The notes under the pieces were generated by a model. It was not told where the DNA came from. It saw nothing but the letters and a program-made list of their open reading frames with translations, and ran no database searches. Shown in pieces: positions 60,101-64,000 of a stretch of 64,000 nucleotides of DNA (its first letter is position 1; each line of letters opens with the position of its first letter). This DNA comes from Grammothele lineata (taxonomy: Eukaryota > Basidiomycota > Agaricomycetes > Polyporales > Polyporaceae). Made by a program: the position numbers and the translations under genes. The stretch spans positions 682,001 through 746,000 of the forward strand of contig NDFF03000011.1 of the NCBI GenBank assembly GCA_002150815.3, written 5' to 3'.

Positions 60101-61408
60101 GCCACCCAAGCTCAACCAACCGAAGCTCAAGTGACTCAACCGCCATCCGCTGTTCCTTATCCGAGTATCTCACAATCTGCCTCGGAAATTCCTTCCCCGT
60201 ACTATTACCCCGTTCCCCCGAATGGCCAACCTCCATATCCGTATTATATGCCTCAAGGACCTCCACCCTACGGCATGCCTGGTATGCCTTACGTCTACCC
60301 TTCACCAAAGGGACCGTACGCTACGCCAGGTCCACCGATGTACCAACCGGGGTATGGCTCATATCCTTACCCCTATTCCTACCCAGGTCAACCATTCCCA
60401 TATCCTGCCCAACCATTCCCAACTCCTCCCATACCGCCGACATACTCCCCGCCTCCTCCTCAAGCTTACACCCCTCCCGTTCAGCCACAGCCCCCGCCTC
60501 CGCCCCCGCCTCCTGTACCTGTAGTGGTGCCACGCCCTCCATCCGAACGACCCTCGTCTTCGTTGGAGAATTCGACATGGGTGCCAATGTCCCAGGCTCC
60601 GCCTTCCGTATGGGTACAAGCAGACCCTCGCGTTTCTTCGTCGTCAGGCCAGGTGCTCGGTCCAGACGAGTCAGAGCCCGTGTTTTACACCCCGTACTCT
60701 GCCTCTCAGCCAGAACAGGACCCGTCCCCCGATGAGACGGAGAAAGGCCAGCAGCCATCGCAGGAAGACGCTTCCAGCTCCGGCCGCAACCCGCGCACAT
60801 TCATCGTGCGCACACGCGAAACGTACGAGAACGTCGGTGCCCCGGAGCCCATGTGCACGACGGGCGAGAAGCCGGCGTTCTCGCTCAAGCGCAAGCGCGG
60901 CGCCGCCGGAGGGTACTCCCCCAGCACGCACTCGGCCGAGGGGACGTACTCTCGGTTCGCGATGCCGCCCGCGCAAAACCCGACACTGAACGGGGGTGCG
61001 GTCGTGATGCCGCAGGAAGATGGGGTCGCCTCTGCCGTGCATCCTCCCTCGACTCTCGGCCCGGGACCTGCGGCAGCGTCTCAGCATTCGTTCACCGGTC
61101 TTCAACCTGGCGCGGTCCCCTCTACTCAGCTTCCTACCAGTGCTCCGGACGAGCAGTCCGCTACGAGCTCTCAACGACCTGCCGGAGGGAAGGTACGTCT
61201 CCGTCGCTCGCGTTGCCCCGCATTTACTCACGTCTGCGTCGCCTAGATCATCTGCAGCAGTATGACTTGCAAGCGCACCCTTCCAGAGGGCGTCTCCGGC
61301 GCTTTCTGCGACCGCTGCCGGGAGCGACTGAAAAGGAAGCAGGCTCAAGCGAAGCACCGATTCAAGCTCGAGCCTAGGACGCTGCTTGGCGGTTCGACCA
61401 GCCGCTGA
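57195..61408 (+). CDS. Large protein with five C-x4-C-x12-C-x2-[C/H]-R modules
   Basis: I do not recognise this family. Proposed exons: 57195-57614, 58035-59843, 59903-61194 and 61247-61408. Five modules start at 57333, 58419, 58745, 59354 and 61253; for example CSVKGC then, 12 residues later, CEVCR, and CSIKGC then CEPCR. The spacing C-x4-C-x12-C-x2-C is identical in all five, with histidine replacing the last cysteine in module 3. Each is followed by Arg and a basic segment such as KRAKRKMEK, suggesting a small zinc-binding, possibly nucleic-acid-binding unit. Between modules lie acidic stretches, a Lys/Glu coiled coil (about 59560-59650) and a Pro/Tyr-rich low-complexity part (60190-60540). 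The 420-bp intron after module 1 is long, so two adjacent genes (second ATG at 58035) are possible. Confidence 0.68.
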
Positions 61409-61744
61409 GGCGGTCCCGTTGGCGCGTGAGCGGGTCTCGCCGGGCAGTCTAGCCTAAATTGTCTACCTTAGTCTTGGTTTACTCGTATGATACTGCCAGT
61501 AGCAGAGCGTTTCTTGAGTCGCTGTGGCTCTCAGACCTTAATTCAGCACTACGCATTGCGTGCGGCCGTTACCATTGATCATAGGACTGGCCGCAAGTCC
61601 CCGATAGAAGCGGACACCTGAAGTTGCGAGGCGATCAAGGTACAAGTCTGGACCGATCGTGAAGAAGGCATCATACAATTCGCGTATTACATGGCCGACT
61701 CCCTACAGTCTGGACGTTCAAGGAAGGAGCGTATACATCCTAAG
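61409..61744. other. Convergent 3' spacer
   Basis: This lies between the stops of the five-module gene (plus) and the 7TM gene (minus). No coding signal is seen. Confidence 0.5.
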
Positions 61745-63187
61745 TCACACTCGGGACACGTTCGCAAGCTCGATCGTAGTATCCGGGGTATAATCTTGCA
61801 AGGTCGCGAAACGGAGGTCCGTCATGGGCGGATGAGAAGTCATCATATGCGAGGCAGACGTAGGAAGCGTGGAGGTATAGCGAGGGTTCATAGCCAGTTC
61901 TCGGAGGTTCAAGAGGACGTGTGATCCCTGTCAATCTTGAGTTCGCGATCAGTCGATACCCGGAGTTAGAACTTACCGCAAACGACATAACGGACAGTTC
62001 CCAACTGCAAGCCAAGACGTCAGCTTCCCATCCGTGCGGAAGAAGTTCCGCCGGACGAACAAGTAGCAAATGCCTGCAAGTGTGTTCTTCTCGGTTTCGT
62101 ACATCAGAGTGTTGAGTAGCATTATGACTGCGATCGCGTCAGCATTCCCCGGCTATGCGCCACATGCAGTAGAGCGCACCAAAGATCATAGCATAGGCCC
62201 AGGTACCGTCTCGCATGAGCGTGAGCATGATGGACTGCTTGCGGATCTGCCCAAACATGGAACCGAATTTCACCAGCGTGAGCGCAAACAGGCATGTCTC
62301 GAAGGCCAGGGAGATCGTCCTAGCATGTACAGCCGTGGTCAGCATGAGAACGAAAGCTTGGCCATGGAAGTCAGGAAAGACTATTTACCAGTACGAAGGG
62401 AAGAGTTTGGGCGTAGACGTAATGAGACACCCTGGAGTGAACTCGAATTGTGGGACGGCGATAACGAGTACGGTGCACATCGCCGCGACTTCCACCGCGA
62501 AGAGGATGAAAACTGCCGCGATGACGAGCCGATGGCGGTTGAACATGACATATACTAGGGACGAGCATGAGTCGACGTTGGTTGAGCATGTACAGCGACT
62601 TGGAGAGGGAGCAACGCACTGCGCACGATGAGGACAATCTCGACAGCAACGGTGAGCGTCTCGTTCAAGCCGTTCTCAAAGGCGATCCAGGAGCGGCACT
62701 GCGCTGTGGTCCACACATGTCCTGCGGTACCGACCAACGTCAAGATGGATCTGGTAACAAGTGTTCCGTTAGCATAGAAGTCTGCTGCGTCGCAGGAGAT
62801 AGTTACCCTTGCGCAAGATACGGAGCATGTCGAATGAAGAGGTAGATCCACTTTACCCACGTATTAGGCCCCCTACCCAAGGTATTCAAGGTGAGTACTA
62901 ACACCACTGTCTCACTGACAATCGTGTGCCGACCTACCACCAGATGTATTCTATCTGACTCATATTCGTGTCAGCTCTAAAGCAACACCAATTATCAGTT
63001 GTATGCACGTACCTCTTTGTCGAGATTGATCAGTACGTCCCATACCAAAAACGCAATGGCAGAGCACGCGAGGTCTGATGTTACTAGAAATAAATGGTTA
63101 TACAATAGTCAATACTTTGCAAACGTCCCGCTCACCAATCCCATACGAGTCTGCGCGAGGCCCGAGGACGTGGACAAGAGTTCTCAT
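61745..63187 (-). CDS. Seven-helix membrane protein, DUF6533-like
   Basis: The family is common in Agaricomycetes and uncharacterised. The probable start is the ATG at 63187 (MRTLVHVLGPRADSYG), splicing to VTSDLACSAIAFLVWDVLIN. Further exons read WVKWIYLFIRHAPYLAQ, WTTAQCRSWIAFENGLNETL-TVAVEIVLIVR (the family's cysteine before a loop, then a helix), SLAFETCLFALTLVKFGSMF, the highly typical LMRDGTWAYAMIFGALYCMW, AVIMLLNTLMY, and a last exon opening SHVLLNLRE and ending ELANVSRV with a TGA at 61745. The LRDGT and LLNLR motifs support the family. Junctions in the middle are approximate. Function is unknown; a receptor-like role has been suggested only from topology. Confidence 0.68.
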
Positions 63188-64000
63188 CTACTGAGCTTAG
63201 AGACTGTAGAGGGGCGTTGCGGTGCCGGAGGCAGGGATAGCCTGCAAGGACTCTTACGATAAGAGCGACTTCGAGCATCTGGAATGTCCACTACCAGTGG
63301 TTGATATACGTCCGCAGCTCCCAGTAGACATCAGGTTTAGACAGAACTTTGTAAGAGACCGCAGACTCTATCAGGCCACCGATGGCAGACTGGAGAACAC
63401 GACGCCAGTTGTCCAGTCATACGGCAGTATTAAGGTACAGCCTGATCTGTCCGCCAACGTCATGTCCTAGAGAGAGGCTGACATAGATCCGTCGGGCGAC
63501 TTGAAGTCGGGAGAGTTGCGAGGTCCACGTTCCGACAGAAGCCACTGAAGCCTGCACCGGACGTCGCGCAGCGACAACTTGAAGGGATCGCTTGGCCGCT
63601 TCTTCGAGTGTGTGTTCCTTTTTTGAGGACGCTCGAGCTCGTGTGCAGAGATCAGTGTACCACGATATCGTGGGTTATCGCGACCCCGATGCTGTCTTGG
63701 TTGACCAGAGATCGTTGCAACTCGCTAAAGCGCGTGCTTACTGGTGACTATACCAACTTCGAGTCGGACAGAGGCATGCAGCGGCTTGTGACCAAGGTAG
63801 AAAGCACATATAGCACGCGTATATGTGGAGACATGGATAAGAGAAAGCAAATACAATGTAGCTGCTCAGTATGTGGATGAGGCTGGGGACTCTGAACTTT
63901 GAAGAAGCTGCTTGACTCACTTCGACCGGTGGCCGCGTGCTATTACAGTAGGTTTAAGTTGGTTACGTAATGATTATCGGCATTCTCGAGCTCGACTCCG
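63188..64000. other. Right edge, no gene supported
   Basis: It includes the promoter of the minus-strand 7TM gene. Open frames of up to about 90 codons occur on the plus strand, but without family resemblance or consistent splice signals. Confidence 0.4.

Noticed and set aside
57195..61408. Interpretation of the cysteine modules as FAP1/NF-X1 fingers like those at 21659-25305
   Set aside because: NF-X1 repeats have a different pattern (C-G-H-x-C with closely spaced Cys/His). The modules here have fixed 4-12-2 spacing followed by Arg.
1..64000. tRNA genes, rRNA, CRISPR arrays, telomeric repeats
   Set aside because: No B-box-like GGTTCGA motif in a cloverleaf context, no rRNA core sequence, no regularly spaced repeats and no TTAGGG runs were noticed on reading through. 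A covariance-model scan would be needed to exclude small RNAs.

Overview
This window reads as nuclear DNA of a filamentous basidiomycete of the Agaricomycetes. The evidence is very dense splicing with introns of about 45-60 bp, GC-rich exons, and gene content that includes a fungal RNAi RNA-dependent RNA polymerase, several orphan seven-helix membrane proteins of types abundant in Agaricomycetes, expanded secreted hydrolases and a GH128 glucanase. I cannot name a species. Nearly all gene models were assembled by hand from splice signals and reading-frame continuity, so exon edges carry some uncertainty even where the gene itself is certain.

Left part (1-9.5 kb): an ER-associated degradation pair, a CUE1-like gene (minus) and a UBX2/FAF2-like gene (plus), lies head to head over about 420 bp. 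A gene-poor tract of about 2 kb follows, then two tandem alpha/beta-hydrolase paralogs with identical exon structure.

Secreted-enzyme block (9.5-21 kb): two serine carboxypeptidases (S10) in opposite orientation flank two minus-strand paralogs of an orphan two-exon membrane protein and a plus-strand GH128 beta-glucanase.

Housekeeping and regulatory block (21.6-42 kb): a FAP1/NF-X1 zinc-finger protein, a zeta-crystallin-type quinone oxidoreductase with a possible mitochondrial leader, an orphan 7TM protein, a siderophore-type N-acyltransferase with an iron-GATA-factor site in its promoter, a peroxisomal (ABCD) ABC half-transporter, ribosomal protein eS12, a SKI8-like WD40 protein and a YAP-binding/ALF4/glomulin-family protein.

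Right part (42.7-64 kb): a second orphan 7TM protein with a probable frame break, an S9 peptidase-like gene whose catalytic residues are degenerate, an NCS1 nucleobase permease, a MOB4/phocein-family protein with a long acidic tail, an RNAi RNA-dependent RNA polymerase, a large protein with five copies of an invariant C-x4-C-x12-C-x2-[C/H]-R module that I do not recognise, and a DUF6533-like 7TM protein.

The most interesting items are the five-module cysteine protein, the iron-regulated acyltransferase promoter, the S9 pseudoenzyme and the divergent ERAD gene pair. I saw no rRNA, tRNA, CRISPR array or intact transposon.
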